NCBI GenBank assembly: GCA_027405735.1
Contig: JAPEHQ010000005.1
Coordinates: 744,001 to 808,000 of the forward strand
Origin: Mucor racemosus
Taxonomy: Eukaryota; Mucoromycota; Mucoromycetes; Mucorales; Mucoraceae
Direction of reading: 5' to 3'
DNA: 64,000 nucleotides
Each line of letters starts with the position of its first letter. Within the stretch, counting starts at the first letter, position 1. The notes under the pieces are model-generated. The model was not told the DNA's origin and ran no database searches. It saw nothing but the letters and a program-made list of their open reading frames with translations. The translations under genes and the position numbers were made by a program. Of this stretch, positions 46,530-58,789 are shown in pieces.

Positions 46530-47363
46530 TTTTACTAAAAAAAAAGAGCAGACAAAAGAATAAGGACATCTTGTATTTTACGCCTTTTTATGTGCTTGCT
46601 TCTCCGCGGGGAAATGCTTATTAATTGATTGTATTGATGCGTTTCACGTAGCAATTGTGTGTATAATTATCCGGTGATTTATAGTTACAGCGCTTTAAAA
46701 ACATGCTTTTTTTTTTCTCAAGTCCTAGCATAAATGATCCCCTATGAATATTTAGCTTTATAGAAAAAGTAAATAAATGCAATATTATGGCACCTTGCTT
46801 CATATATTATTAATGTGAGCTGGAACATTAGATGCAATTCATGTCCAGCATATCTCTGGCTCTTCCTCCCCACCACATCTTCTTTTTTGGGGAAACCACG
46901 TTAACCCCATTTCAATAAATTGGTTAAAAAAGGTGCACAAGAAATCTGATTCATGGCTCTCAAAATAGTGTATTTTAGTTTGTGTTAATATGATATACAG
47001 ATTAAAAATTATTTTCTTATTTTCCACATCTTTTACTACATTAAATCGATATTGGTTTTGTTTCTAGCAGACTTTGTTGTTTCAAAAAAAATTGTTGAAG
47101 AATATCATCTAAAGTGAATTGGCGATAGAACAACATTCTTCTCCATTCAAACTATAAATTTGATAAAACCCAAGTTTCTGAAAAGTCAACCAAGTCAATT
47201 ATCTGGCAAGATATGTAGTCGTGTCTCAATAGTGAATCACGATAAATGGTGAATTACGCGACAGTGTTTGTTACACTAATTCTTTCATTCCTGCCTTCAA
47301 AATTAAGGATTTGCAACTGCGGAATAAAACAATTTTTGTGGTTCCTTTTTCAACTTTTTCTAT
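46530..47363. promoter_or_regulatory. Divergent intergenic region, GLO1 / REV3
   Basis: 834 bp between divergent starts. AT-rich with a CT-rich patch (46858-46885). No named regulatory site can be supported; open frames here overlap and lack homology. Confidence 0.35.
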
Positions 47364-50300
47364 ATGGTAATATCCGTAAGAATTGTGAATTTGGACCATT
47401 ACATGGCCGAGCCAGGTCCATTGGATCGTTCATATACTCCATTTAGCGATGAAAAACTATCTAAAGCACCTGTTTTACGAATCTTTGGATCCACAAAAGC
47501 TGGGCAAAAGGTTTGTCTTCACATACATCAGGTATTAATGTCAAAAGTAAAATATAAATGAATTATAGGTTTTAATGCTTAATTAGGTGTTTCCTTACTT
47601 TTTTGTACCGTATGAAATACCACTCGAATATTCAACAGATCAAGAGATCCAAAAAGATATTTTTCAATTCGGTACAAGTCTAAATGAAGCAATGGATCTA
47701 GCAAAACCACAAAAAGAAAAAAATCAACATATAGCAGCCATTGTACTCGTAAAAGGCGTACCATTTTATGGTTATCATATTGGATATCAAACTTACCTCA
47801 AAATATACATGACAAATCCTTATGAAAAGCATCAAATGTTGGAAGTCTTGCAATCAGGAGCTATACAAAATATATCATTTCAACCACATGAAGCACATTT
47901 AAACTTTGAACTTCAATTTTTAATGGATCATAATTTGTATGGTATGGACTGGATTCATATTGAGCAGCATAATGTATCATCCTCGTTTAAAATTCAATTT
48001 CGTTTGCCAATGCTGGATGAACCAAAAGCAAACTTCCATATTTCTCAATCATCTAGTGATTTTACTACATCTCTTTCTCCAATTAGATTGAAATCACCTC
48101 AACAAGAGAATGTATATACATCGAAAACAATTCCGCTTGAACTTCAATCTGATATTGTACCTAGATCAAGTTATTGTGAGCTTGAGTTAGATATTACAGG
48201 CATGTCAATCTTGAATAGACATGATTTAAAAGAAAGAAGCATCCATACAAGTTTAAAGCGAGAAAAAGAAGTTCAGGCAAATGCTATAAGTAATATTGAG
48301 GAGGAATCAAAGAAAAAATTGGTCAAATCATTAGAGAGTATATGGATAGATGAGGCAAATCGTCGTAGATCAAGGGGAGTCAAAGAGCCAATTCCACCTG
48401 TTGTACAATTGGATGAGCGAGATTCTCGAAAATCATGGTCAGCAGAACCATCACTTCGACGATTAATGGAAAGGATGATGACTGGACATGATTTTGACCA
48501 AGCATCCGAGACACAACACGCTTCTGTTCTAATTCCTCGAGTAATGACTGTATTTGAAGCAATTGAAGCATTGTACCCTAGTGAATATTTTGATTACCAA
48601 AAAAAACAGCATGTATCAGAGAATAAACATTCTCATGTTGTTTCATCCGCAATTGAAGAGCAAACTGTCTTGGAGTTTCCTTCTTCTCCCAATGCGTCCC
48701 AAACAACACCTGCACGTGCATCACCTTCTCGAATCCAAACTAGTAATCCTACTCATTTCAATATTTCAGCTACTCCTTCACGATATCGTGTATTTGATGT
48801 GCATTCCCAATTGGATAAATCAATTATCCATTCGTTTATGGAAGATGCCAATTCTTCATTTCATCAACAAGATGATGTTGAATCACTTCATAATGATCAT
48901 CTCAAGGAAGATGATGAGGTTTTAGATGAAGAAGACGAATTTGAATTTAGCAATGAGGATAGTTTACGAAACAGTGATATTGCTCGATGGCTTGAAGAAA
49001 CAGAAAAAGAAGAAACAAAAAAGAGATTGCATAGACATAAAACTCAAGTGATAGCTTATGAAGACGATGAATCTATTACCTACGAACCAAGAAAATTAGA
49101 TTTCATGGCTGAATTACAAAAGATTGATAGCATTTTGCAAGCAGATCATGTTCATAAAACCAGAAAAACTGTATTGAATTTCACAGAAGAAGACGAAGAT
49201 GAGGAAAAAGTGGAAGAAGCACCTTTTCAAATTAGTGAAGTTCCACCTGACCCAATGTAAAACAAATGATTTCGACGAATTACTATAACAATTAAATTAA
49301 CCTTAATTTAGGCCTCGTGTAAAAAGAAATCAACAACAAACAAAAAGAAACATAGATCAATTAGATGGATCTGGGGACAAACAAGAGAGCAAGAAACGAT
49401 TAAGAACAGCTTCTGAACGTTGGGAAGACGAGAAAAAATTGCTTAAAAAAATGAGACAAAAGAAAAATGCTGTACAAAAGTCTCTTAAACAAAATGAGCG
49501 AACCGTATCTGCTCCACCCAAGATAGATCATGAAACAATAGGAAAATCAAAAGAGTTGAGAAAAGTGAAAAGCAGTGAAAGCATACATCCAAAGGGTATG
49601 CAAAGAGTAATTGTCAAAATTCTTAAATACGTTCCGAGAAAGAAGAAGAATCTAGTGCCAAAATTGGAAGCTCCATTGGTAGAATCATCTTTACCGAAAG
49701 AAACAAACATTTCATCTAATGCAATCACTGAATCAAAGAGCATGGACTTTGGGCCTACATCTATTGATCTAAACAGCGCTATCCAAATTGAAAATTCAGT
49801 CGATCAGATTCAGAATAGCAGTAATGAAGATGCCACCAGTAACTACTTCATTAATAAAACTGATCAAATATGGTCTTCTCCAGAGGATGCTCAAACTTTT
49901 GACTCACACAAGTCGTTTCAACAGAACAAATCCGATCCAATTTCACCAGTGTTTAACAGTTTTCATGATTCAACTTTCCAAACACAGGTAATTGAAGCAG
50001 CAACAGATTCATTCCACACCAACATTGAAACAAAAGAGCTTGTTTATCGACCTGTCCCACCAAGAATTTATAAGGATGATTTATCAAAAGAAGACGTTGT
50101 ATATCAAGAACCATTTTATAGTAGACCATCAGATGTGCCCCGTTTTCCAACAGTTTTTGCTGATAAAGAGTTCAAGCTACCCACTATTGGTCTTCCTGCA
50201 CTCAAAGAATTCAAGAGTTTATATGGTAACAACAATACATTGCATACAAAAATGCCAATAACTATTAAAACCTGGACTCCAAGCAAAAACCCTCCTTCAT

Positions 50301-53300
50301 TCAAGCAAGTTCAAAATTGGATGAAATCTGAAGCCTTTACCAAATTTAAATCCATCAAGAAAGAGAACAAGACTCAACTAGATCACCCTACCCTGAATAA
50401 TACGTTCAATTTCAAATTTAGTGCAAGTAAACCTATATCAAAAGTAAAGCGTATTCGAGATTATATTGATTATTTTAGCTTGGAGATACATGTTAATACC
50501 AGAGATCAATTATTACCTGATCCAGAACATGATGCTGTTCAACTTGTGTTCTGGTGTTTGCAAACAGAAGATTTAAGAATAGCATCTAATGGATATCAAG
50601 AAGGATTTTATATTGGTGTAATTGCAATGAAAGATTTTGATGTATCCAGAATTGGCATCTGTAACTCTCGTCTTGTAGTAAATTATGCGGATACAGAAGA
50701 GCAATTATTTAATCTGTTGATTGAAAAGATCAGATACTATGATCCGGATATGCTGGTAGGTTACGAAGTTCAAAACGCTTCTTGGGGTTATTTGGTAGAA
50801 AGAGGAGCTCAATTGGGATATCATCTTTTGGATGAACTATCAAGAGTTATCATTACTTCTGAATCAATTAAACGAGATCAATGGGGTCATCAAAAATCAT
50901 CTGTTTACAAAGTAACCGGAAGACACATGCTTAATGTTTGGCGTTTAATGAAGGGCGAACTCACGCTTACTAGTTATACATTTGAAAATATTGCATACAA
51001 TCTATTACACGATAGAGTGCCACATTATTCTCATGCTACATTGACAAGCTGGTACATGAAGGGTCCTGCTGTACTCAAATATCGCTTATTCAAGTATTAT
51101 ATGAAACGAGTACAAATGAATCTAGACATGTTAGATGCATCGCAAGTAGTTAGTCGAATATGTGAATCTGCTAGAGTGTATGGTATAGACTTTTATGCTG
51201 TTATTTCAAGAGGATCACAGTATAATGTAGAATCTATCATGTTTCGTATTGGAAAACCCGAGAATTTTGTATTGATTACACCTAGTCGTTCACAAGTTTC
51301 ATCGCAACGATCGCTTGAAATTTTACCTTTGATCATGGAACCAATCTCGCAGTTTTACAGTAGTCCAATAGTAGTATTAGATTTTCAAAGCTTGTATCCT
51401 TCAATTATGGTTGCGTATAACTATTGGTAAGCTTTTCTTTTTTTGTGGTATTGTATTCCATGATATTCATATTTATGGGGGGTTTTTTTTCATAGTTATT
51501 CTACTTGCTTGGGAAGAATTCGTAAACCAGACGAACAGTCAAGATTTGGTGTATTGCCCTCATTTGAGCCAGATGATGGTTTATTAGATGCATTAAAAGA
51601 TTACATCAATGGTAAGAAATACAGCAAATCAAATTTATATTTACTCATCACTCTATATAATCTAGTAACACCAAATGGAATCATGTTTGTTAAGCCTGAA
51701 ATTCGAAAAAGTTTGTTGGCTAAAATGTTGTCAGAATTATTGGATACCAGAGTTATGATTACAAGGGCTATGAAAGATTACAAGCAAGATCCAGTGAGTA
51801 TATTTTAATATAAGGACGCTAAATTATAATTAACATAATTTAGGGTCTACTTCGAATGCTTGATGCTAAACAGCTAACATTAAAATTACTTGCTAATGTT
51901 ACTTATGGATACACTTCTGCTTCTTTTTCTGGAAGAATGCCATCTGTAGAAATTGCAGATAGCATTGTAGCAACAGGACGAGAGACATTGGAGAGAGTAA
52001 GACACCAGCTTATCATTATTAGGTATACATGTGATTTACAGATATATTTTGTAGTCTATCAGATTGGTTAATGAAACTGAAAAATGGGGAGCTCGAGTAG
52101 TTTATGGCGATACAGATAGCATGTTTATTTACTTTCCTGGCAAAACTAAAGATGAAGCATTTAAATTGGGAAATGAAATTGCTGATACAATCACAAAACA
52201 AAATCCTGCACCTGTAAAACTCAAATTTGAAAAAGTATATCATCCAGCTGTACTTTTAGCAAAGAAACGATATGTTGGTTTCAAATATGAAAATCCAAGT
52301 GACAAAGAACCTGTATTTGAAGCAAAAGGTATCGAAACCGTAAGAAGAGATGGTACAATGGCTACAAAAAAGATGCTTGAATCTTGCTTAAAGTAATGTA
52401 TATTTTATCTATACTACTTAGTGTATTTTATCAACATTTTACATTTTAGAATACTATTCCGAACTCAAGACATGTCAGAATTAAAAGACTTTTTATACAA
52501 TCAATGGACCAAGATATTATCTAATCGAGTCTTGCTTCAAGATTTTATTATATCAAAAGAAGTGAAAATGGGCACTTATTCAAGTCGAGGTGGTCCAAAT
52601 GGTGCGTTAATAGCTCAGGCACAAATGAATGCAGATGCAAGAGCAGAACCTCAGTACGGAGAAAGAGTTCCGTATGTTGTAGTCTATCGTGGTCCTAATG
52701 CAAAACTTAAAGATAAAGTAGTTCGACCCGAAGAATTGCTTAATAATAGGTTGGTTTATAAAGAATCGACTCATTAAATGTATTAATATTTTTTAAAATA
52801 GCTCTTTGAGATTAGATGCTGAATATTACATTCGAAAGCAAATCATTCCACCATTAAGTCGAGTTTTTAACCTGATGGGTGTTGGTGAGTTTTCATGAAA
52901 AATTTAATCATTATTTATGCTAAATTATGAATTATATAGACATACTTTCATGGTATGAATCAATGCCTCGTTCACAAAAAATAGCAGCCATGAATTTAGC
53001 ATTAAGCACTGAACATCAAGCGAAAAATCTAACAAGAATTGATCAGTATTACTCAAGTTCTCATTGCATTGTATGCCGTAAAATAGCGGATCAAGGTAGT
53101 GTAAACTCTCATATCAAGAAAACAATAGTACTAAATTTATATACACAATTAGCCGTTTGTGAACAATGTAAACAAGATGCTGGCAACACAATTTTTACAT
53201 TGATATCAAGACAGCAAATGTCGCAAAATAAATTCAGAAAAATATTGCAAGCTTGTAAAGATTGTTCAAGTTTATCGCCCTTAGATGCCATGACAGTAGT

Positions 53301-53445
53301 AGAACCAGAACAGCAATTTGCTGATTTACCTTGTGATTCATTAGATTGTCCTATTTTCTATGGACGTCTTAAGGCAAAAGAGGATGTTAGAGTAACTTGT
53401 ACTTACGATACCCTTATTCAAAATTTAAATACCCCACAAAATTAG
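47364..53445 (+). CDS. REV3: DNA polymerase zeta catalytic subunit Rev3
   Basis: Nine exons: 47364-47531, 47587-49256, 49312-51426, 51496-51793, 51844-51996, 52055-52392, 52450-52749, 52802-52884, 52940-53445; 1876 aa. The N terminus matches Rev3 closely (SVRIVNLDHYMAEP, RIFGSTKAGQK, GVPFYGYH, LQSGAIQN, QPHEAHL, DHNLYGMDWI). A long low-complexity middle follows. The exonuclease-like region has FSLEIH in place of FDIET, so it lacks the catalytic acids, as in other Rev3 proteins. Polymerase motifs: DFQSLYPS (Asp1303), KLLANVTYGYTSAS (about 1430-1443), YGDTDS (Asp1487, Asp1489). C-terminal CysA (Cys1751, 1754, 1782, 1785) and CysB (Cys1814, 1817, 1840, 1845) are intact; CysB holds the 4Fe-4S cluster that binds Pol31/Pol32. 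It performs translesion synthesis with Rev7 and Rev1 in the nucleus. Confidence 0.96.
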
Positions 53446-53811
53446 TACACAAAATCCCGCTTCTGACCCCCTCCCCTCTCTCCCCTTGCAGACGCACACA
53501 CACACACAAAATATACATATATACACACATTTAATTCCTCACAATGCTCATCTAGTGATTACAATGATTGATACATTTATTTCGATATATGTAAAATAAA
53601 TACAAATTCAAGATTTCCTTTTTCGATTTTTCAGATATATAATTTCCACAATCATAAACAAAAAATAAAACAAAAAAAAAAAAGCATCTTTTCTTAACAA
53701 TGTCGATCGATAAATACTATGTTTTTAATACGTCGATTATTTATTGAAAGATCTGGTTGATTTTTGTTGTATGAAAGGAAAAAAAAGAGTTGGTTTTTAT
53801 ATAAAAATAAT
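53446..53811. other. Convergent 3' region, REV3 / ATP15
   Basis: 366 bp. A C-rich stretch (53466-53486) and a CA dinucleotide run (53492-53508) follow the REV3 stop. No gene is seen. Confidence 0.5.
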
Positions 53812-54141
53812 TTAGTTCTTGATAGGAACGACAAATTTCTATGAAGCAAAATTCAACATTAAAATTCCAATAAAAACCTCGAAAATAAACACAAAAACTT
53901 ACTTGTTCCTTTTGAACACCATTCTCCCACTTGGCAAACTTGAGGTTGTTTTGATCACGACGAAGAGCGACAGCACGAACATCATCCTTTAAGGAGTTAC
54001 GAACGGCACGAGCGCAAATGTTGGCATATTGAAGGTAGCTGTTTTGTTTTTTAAATAATTTTTTCGCAATAATTTAATAATTGAATCGATAAAAATAATG
54101 AGCTATACATACGTGATACCGGCGGCTTTCCAGGCAGACAT
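53812..54141 (-). CDS. ATP15: Mitochondrial ATP synthase subunit epsilon
   Basis: Three exons on the minus strand: 54141-54113, 54038-53903, 53838-53812; 63 aa; introns 74 and 64 nt. It reads MSAWKAAGIT, then YLQYANICARAVRNSLKDD, LRRDQNNLKFAKW, ending KFVVPIKN. The MSAW-KAGI start, the Y-x-x-Y helix and the small size (yeast Atp15 has 62 aa) fit the mitochondrial epsilon subunit, part of the F1 central stalk with gamma and delta. The first exon codes only nine full residues, so the gene is invisible to open-frame searches. It has no cleavable presequence, as is usual for this subunit. Confidence 0.92.
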
Positions 54142-54603
54142 TTTTATATTTTAACTGTTTAAAAAAGTAAAAGGTGAAAAAAACAATTTAAGCACCTGGA
54201 TTTTGTTTTTCTTTTATTACGGGGTTCAATATTATAAAAGAGGACAGGGCTTTTTTATGGGCCTTGTTGCCTAGGCTAGTAGAAAATAAAGATGCCGAGC
54301 CACTAAGAAAGTAGAGAATTGATGGAGCAACAATTGATGACGTTTGATGTAGTATAGTGAATTGGAATCACCAAATGTGTTTATTTTTTTATTGTAAAAT
54401 GTGATGTTTGGGCAAAAGATAGTATCATGTATTAAGAAGAAAAGAAAAAAAAAAGAGAAAAAACGGAAACAAGTTTATATAAAATGAGAGCTAAAAAGAA
54501 AATATATTTTGATTATATGCTTATTTATACTTCAATTGATTTTTTTTTTTTTTTTTCATTAAATTTTTTTTGAAGCAGATTTTGAGACAAAAAAGTTGAT
54601 GAT
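54142..54603. other. Intergenic, ATP15 upstream / GIS2 downstream
   Basis: 462 bp, with a T run at about 54541-54556 close to the GIS2 stop and A-rich stretches. No gene is seen. Confidence 0.45.
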
Positions 54604-55674
54604 TTATTCTTGAGAAGGACAATCTCTGGCCTAAAAATTTATAACAAAATATTAGTAAAATATACAAATCAGCATTCGTAGATATAATGCTTACAATATG
54701 ACCAGATTGTTGACACTTGTAACAAGTCTTGGCTTGAGCAGGTTGATCGCAATCTCTTGAAATGTGACCAGAGTTACCACAGTTGTAACACTTTTGTCCA
54801 CCACTGCTGTATCCACCGTTGTTACCACCGTTACCACCGGAAGTACAATCACGGCTCATATGACCGGATTCACCACAGTTATAACAAGATCTGGCAGCAC
54901 CACCATAGCTGTTACCACCACGACCACTGCTGAAACCACGGCTATTACCACCTTCAGGACAGTCGCGAGACATATGACCGGGCTTACCACAAGAGTAACA
55001 AGATTGAGAACCGTTGGAAGCATCAGGACAATCGCGAGACAAATGACCAGATTGTTGACACTTGTAACAGAGCTTCTCGGCACGAGGCTCAGTACTAGAA
55101 TATTGATTTTAATTTTACATTCCACAAAAAATAATCCAAAAAAAAAAACTTACCAGTCCTTAGACATATGGCCACCTTGTTGACAGTTGTAACTAAATCA
55201 TTTAGGGTTAAAAATCTGCATTAAAGTCAATTGACTATAGGTTTTGTCTTACCAGACAGACTCAGACTTGGAACAGTCTCTAGCTTGATGACCGGCTGTT
55301 TAGTGCATAAAAAAAGAGAGAAATGATATAAGCATCAAACAAAAAAAGAGGACATGTAAAATCGATTATAAACAAGACTACTCCTTCCTTTTCTTCTTCA
55401 TCTTTATTATATTGACATGCAATAAATAATCAAATAAAAGCAAAAGAAAGACAGCAGTATAGTGAGACAAAGAGCAGCAATTGCTATTGGGAAAATAAAA
55501 GAGGCAGGTCGATTGACCATGACAGCACGCGCGTGGATTTGACACAGCCAAATCCACCTTTTTTATTTCCCCCCCTTCTTTTCTCACTCACAAATACATT
55601 AAAACAAAAAAAAATTGGATTTTCTACTTGCGTTCACCACACTTGTAACAGATACCACCTTGACGGAAAGACAT
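54604..55674 (-). CDS. GIS2: Seven-zinc-knuckle protein, Gis2/CNBP-like
   Basis: Five exons on the minus strand: 55674-55632, 55295-55253, 55192-55154, 55094-54695, 54630-54604; 183 aa. Intron 1 is unusually long (336 nt) and begins GCAAGT, a GC-AG intron; the others are 59-64 nt GT-AG. The splice restores a perfect first knuckle, CYKCGEPGHQARDC. Seven CCHC knuckles (C-x2-C-x4-H-x4-C) follow one another, with a Gly/Ser/Asn-rich RGG-like linker between knuckles 4 and 6. Seven knuckles is the Gis2/CNBP number. These proteins bind single-stranded nucleic acids, associate with ribosomes and stress granules, and promote cap-independent translation. Location should be mainly cytoplasmic. Confidence 0.92.
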
Positions 55675-56479
55675 TTTTATATTATTTTAGAAAAAAAAGT
55701 TTTATAAAGAAATAAAAGGGTAAAAAAAAGAATACAAGTCCACCTTTTATGTGGTAAAATCCTTCGCGGGAGACGAACTATTAGATGTTGAATCCAAAAA
55801 GACGATGGTACTGGTGTGAGGCAAAAATAAAGAAAAAATTTTCATGAACGTGGCCAATTAGAAACCATACTCAAGTTGCATTATCAGCCTCTTTTTTTTT
55901 TTTTTTTTTTTTTTTTGCGTTGATGCAACATTGGAAACATGGTTTTATTGCGAATACATTTGATATATTTGTATTATGATCTACCGTAACAGGTTTATTA
56001 ATTTTGCTTGTTGGATCGATTTGAGAGAAACACGAAGCTGTATTCAATGCAATGTCGTCGGAATGATGATTTGATGACTTCCATTGATGCTTTAATTTTA
56101 ATCGCATGTTGTTGCATCAAAAAGACACTGTTTTATGTATTCAAGTTATACCTATTTTTCTTAATAAAAAAAAAAAAAAGATATCTATTGCATTCATTAT
56201 CACTGGTCTGATCGGTATAGCTAATATTTCTAGTGTTCAATGTGCGTCAACTGATCCTATATTATGTCAATTGATGTCGTCTTATGCTGTAACTCAAAAG
56301 TTCAGTTTCATTTTTTTCAGCATTCAAGACTTTTTTATAGTAATATTATATTTTTTGTAATGCTTTAAAACTAATTCATACATTTTGAAATATGTGTTGT
56401 AGATTTCTGCACTTTTTATTTTATATGAAAAGTGATATAAATGAGCTACTAATGCATTTTTCGAAAGGTCATGTAGTTT
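55675..56479. other. Intergenic with 25-T run and a possible gene relic
   Basis: Contains a run of 25 T (55892-55916) and an A run near 56166. At about 56180-56300 a short plus-strand stretch reads IAFIITGLIGIANISSVQCA and then STDPILCQLMSS, like the end of a signal peptide and start of a small secreted protein. It has no ATG and no continuation. It may be a relic; low support. Confidence 0.3.
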
Positions 56480-58140
56480 CAAAAATATACGAGCGTGAAA
56501 AAATGCATTAAAGCATTTAAACGCCCGATAAGATTGGACATTTTAATGCAGTTTTTCGTTGGCTGACAGTATTTAATGTATTTGATCTCAAGACCTTTGC
56601 TTACTCCAAGTGTTTCTTCTTTGGCAAGCTATACCTATTATAAGCACTTGATTTTATAAATCAAATATATACAAGGCAGGGATGAGTACTAAAAATATTA
56701 GGCTTTAAAATTTTTACTTGCAAGCTAGAATTGATAACGAAATGTCGCTAGGTCTACTTGCGAATACATCAAAATGATATATCGCACACAGACGACATGA
56801 GATGAACAGAAGTATTATATATAAGTACAAGTACTAATAGTCTTTGTCGTTAACGTGCACTAAGATTAAGCCTTTACCATTGAATTTGTTTCTTTCATCA
56901 TAGTAATATCTTCTAATAAATAAGAATGGTTTCTTATAAATTTTTATATTGTTGAGGCTAAACAGCTATATTCCATAATCTTTAGTTACTTTTATTTTTA
57001 AAACTGTAACGTGTTTGGTTTTGTTACAATCTATAATGGATATATATTATGGTCAAAATGATATGATAGTGATATGATTTTTAATATTAGACATCAGTGA
57101 ACATTAGTTGAAGGAAGATTGGTGTTCTTATTTGTAAATTAGATATTTATCAAGGAAAATAATTAAGGATATAAAGAGAGAAGAAAGACTGATAATTCTA
57201 CAAGGAATTATGGAAAGATTTCCTTGCAGTATTTATAGGAACATTTGAGATGAGCATTACATCTGTGAATTATATATAGTGATAATTTGATCCATTACAT
57301 ATAATTAACGAACTTTACCAACGCTTTAATATTTTTGGAAGAAGTTATACTGCATAAGTTTAGATGGATTTTGATATTTCCCTTGCAGGTACCTGCTCAA
57401 GGAAAATTCGAATTTTACAAAAAATTCAATTTTCATAGTCGTAAATCTTTAACATCGGAGCGTGCCCTCTTTTCTATATATACCTAATCTCATACAAAAT
57501 GCTTTTAGGGTATACCTTAGGCACAGCTAAACAGATATAAATTATTGTAATATGCTACCTATCCCTAAATTTATTCTGTATTTCAGAAAAGACTCAAAAA
57601 CGCGTAAAATTCACTGCTTTTTCCTTGAAAACTGGGTCTCACTTTTCACCCCTGCTCTACTTTTTTTTTCATTAAATAACGCCAAGAAAAAATTTTATGG
57701 CAATGTATCTGAGGTGTTCAGCTTTAATTTAAAAATAAGTATCCAAAAATATCCTATTTTTTGCAGTTGGTATTAATTTTTCAGTGCTAATGTTTCAGAT
57801 TTTTACGCGTATTTCACTGCTAAAGAATTGAAAACTTTGAGGCTTCATATCTCTGCAAAAAATTAAGCTCTACTGCCTATTTCTAATAACAAAACTTACT
57901 TGTTTTGAAGTGCTCTATAACATATTTTAGTACAAAAAAATTCTGAGTACTTTTGTTCTTTTTTCATTTTTTTGACATCTTTGTAGTAGATTAAAAAATA
58001 TTTATTAAATCCAGTAGCATCTTTTTTACATTTATGTCATCAAGCTCATTGAGGTCTCTCAGACCTAATTTAGTTTTTTTTAAAATATTAATTTTTCGTG
58101 GAGATATCCTCAAAAATGTGTAAAAAGAGATACTGTCGCT
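56480..58140 (+). repeat. Interspersed repeat family A, copy 4, 3'-truncated
   Basis: Matches copy 1 from its upstream part (GATCTCAAGAC near 56586, TTATAAATCAAATA near 56654) through GGAGCGTGCCCTC near 57459, the CCTTGAAAACTGGGTC block near 57630 and TTTTTCGTGGAGATATCCT near 58093. It breaks off after GAGATACTGTCGCT at 58140. The break is sharp. Confidence 0.7.
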
Positions 58141-58789
58141 AAAACATAATGCCACTTGAAATGTGAACAACAATAATAAACAAACGCTTCAATTGAACAC
58201 AGTAACAAACGCATGCTAAAAATATGAAATACCCTTTTTGAACCATACATGTCGTGTAGATGATAGCACCCCTGATCACGGCGCAATCAATTACACAAAT
58301 GACATATATATCAAAACAGGATTCTATCCAAATCAATAATGATAATAAACAAAGATATCAATTTAGTCAACTACTCATCTATATCGAAGTTGCACTATCA
58401 ATATAAATAAGATTCAAGCATCATATAAAAAACTACCCCTTAAAAATCAAGGTTACATAAAATAGATATAACAGAAATAAACAAAACAACCATTTCCCAA
58501 AAGGTTGATATTGTCACACTTGACATACAATCCCTTATGGTCAATGCTCTACACAATTTACCCCTTAAAATATCAAATCAATAACAATGTACTCAAAACT
58601 GGAAGATTACTAAATATACATCCATTCAAGTCTGATGATATCCAAGTTCTCCAAATCACTATAAATACCCTCATACTTTTCAATTATTTTAACTCTTCAG
58701 AAATCTTTTGTAATAAAAACTTTAGCTGATTATAATTGTATTTCTACTGCTTTATTTTTTTATATTTTTTTTATTTTAGTAAATAACAT
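58141..58789. other. Intergenic, no gene seen
   Basis: Sequence between the truncated family A copy and family B copy B3. A and C are frequent on the plus strand. Open frames are short and unrecognised. Confidence 0.4.

Noticed and set aside
47246..47446. 66-aa hydrophobic open frame overlapping the REV3 start
   Set aside because: Different frame from REV3, no ATG context or homology; it is a chance frame in AT-rich upstream sequence.
54764..55183. 139-aa Thr/Val-rich open frame on the plus strand
   Set aside because: Antisense shadow of the repeated GIS2 zinc knuckles.
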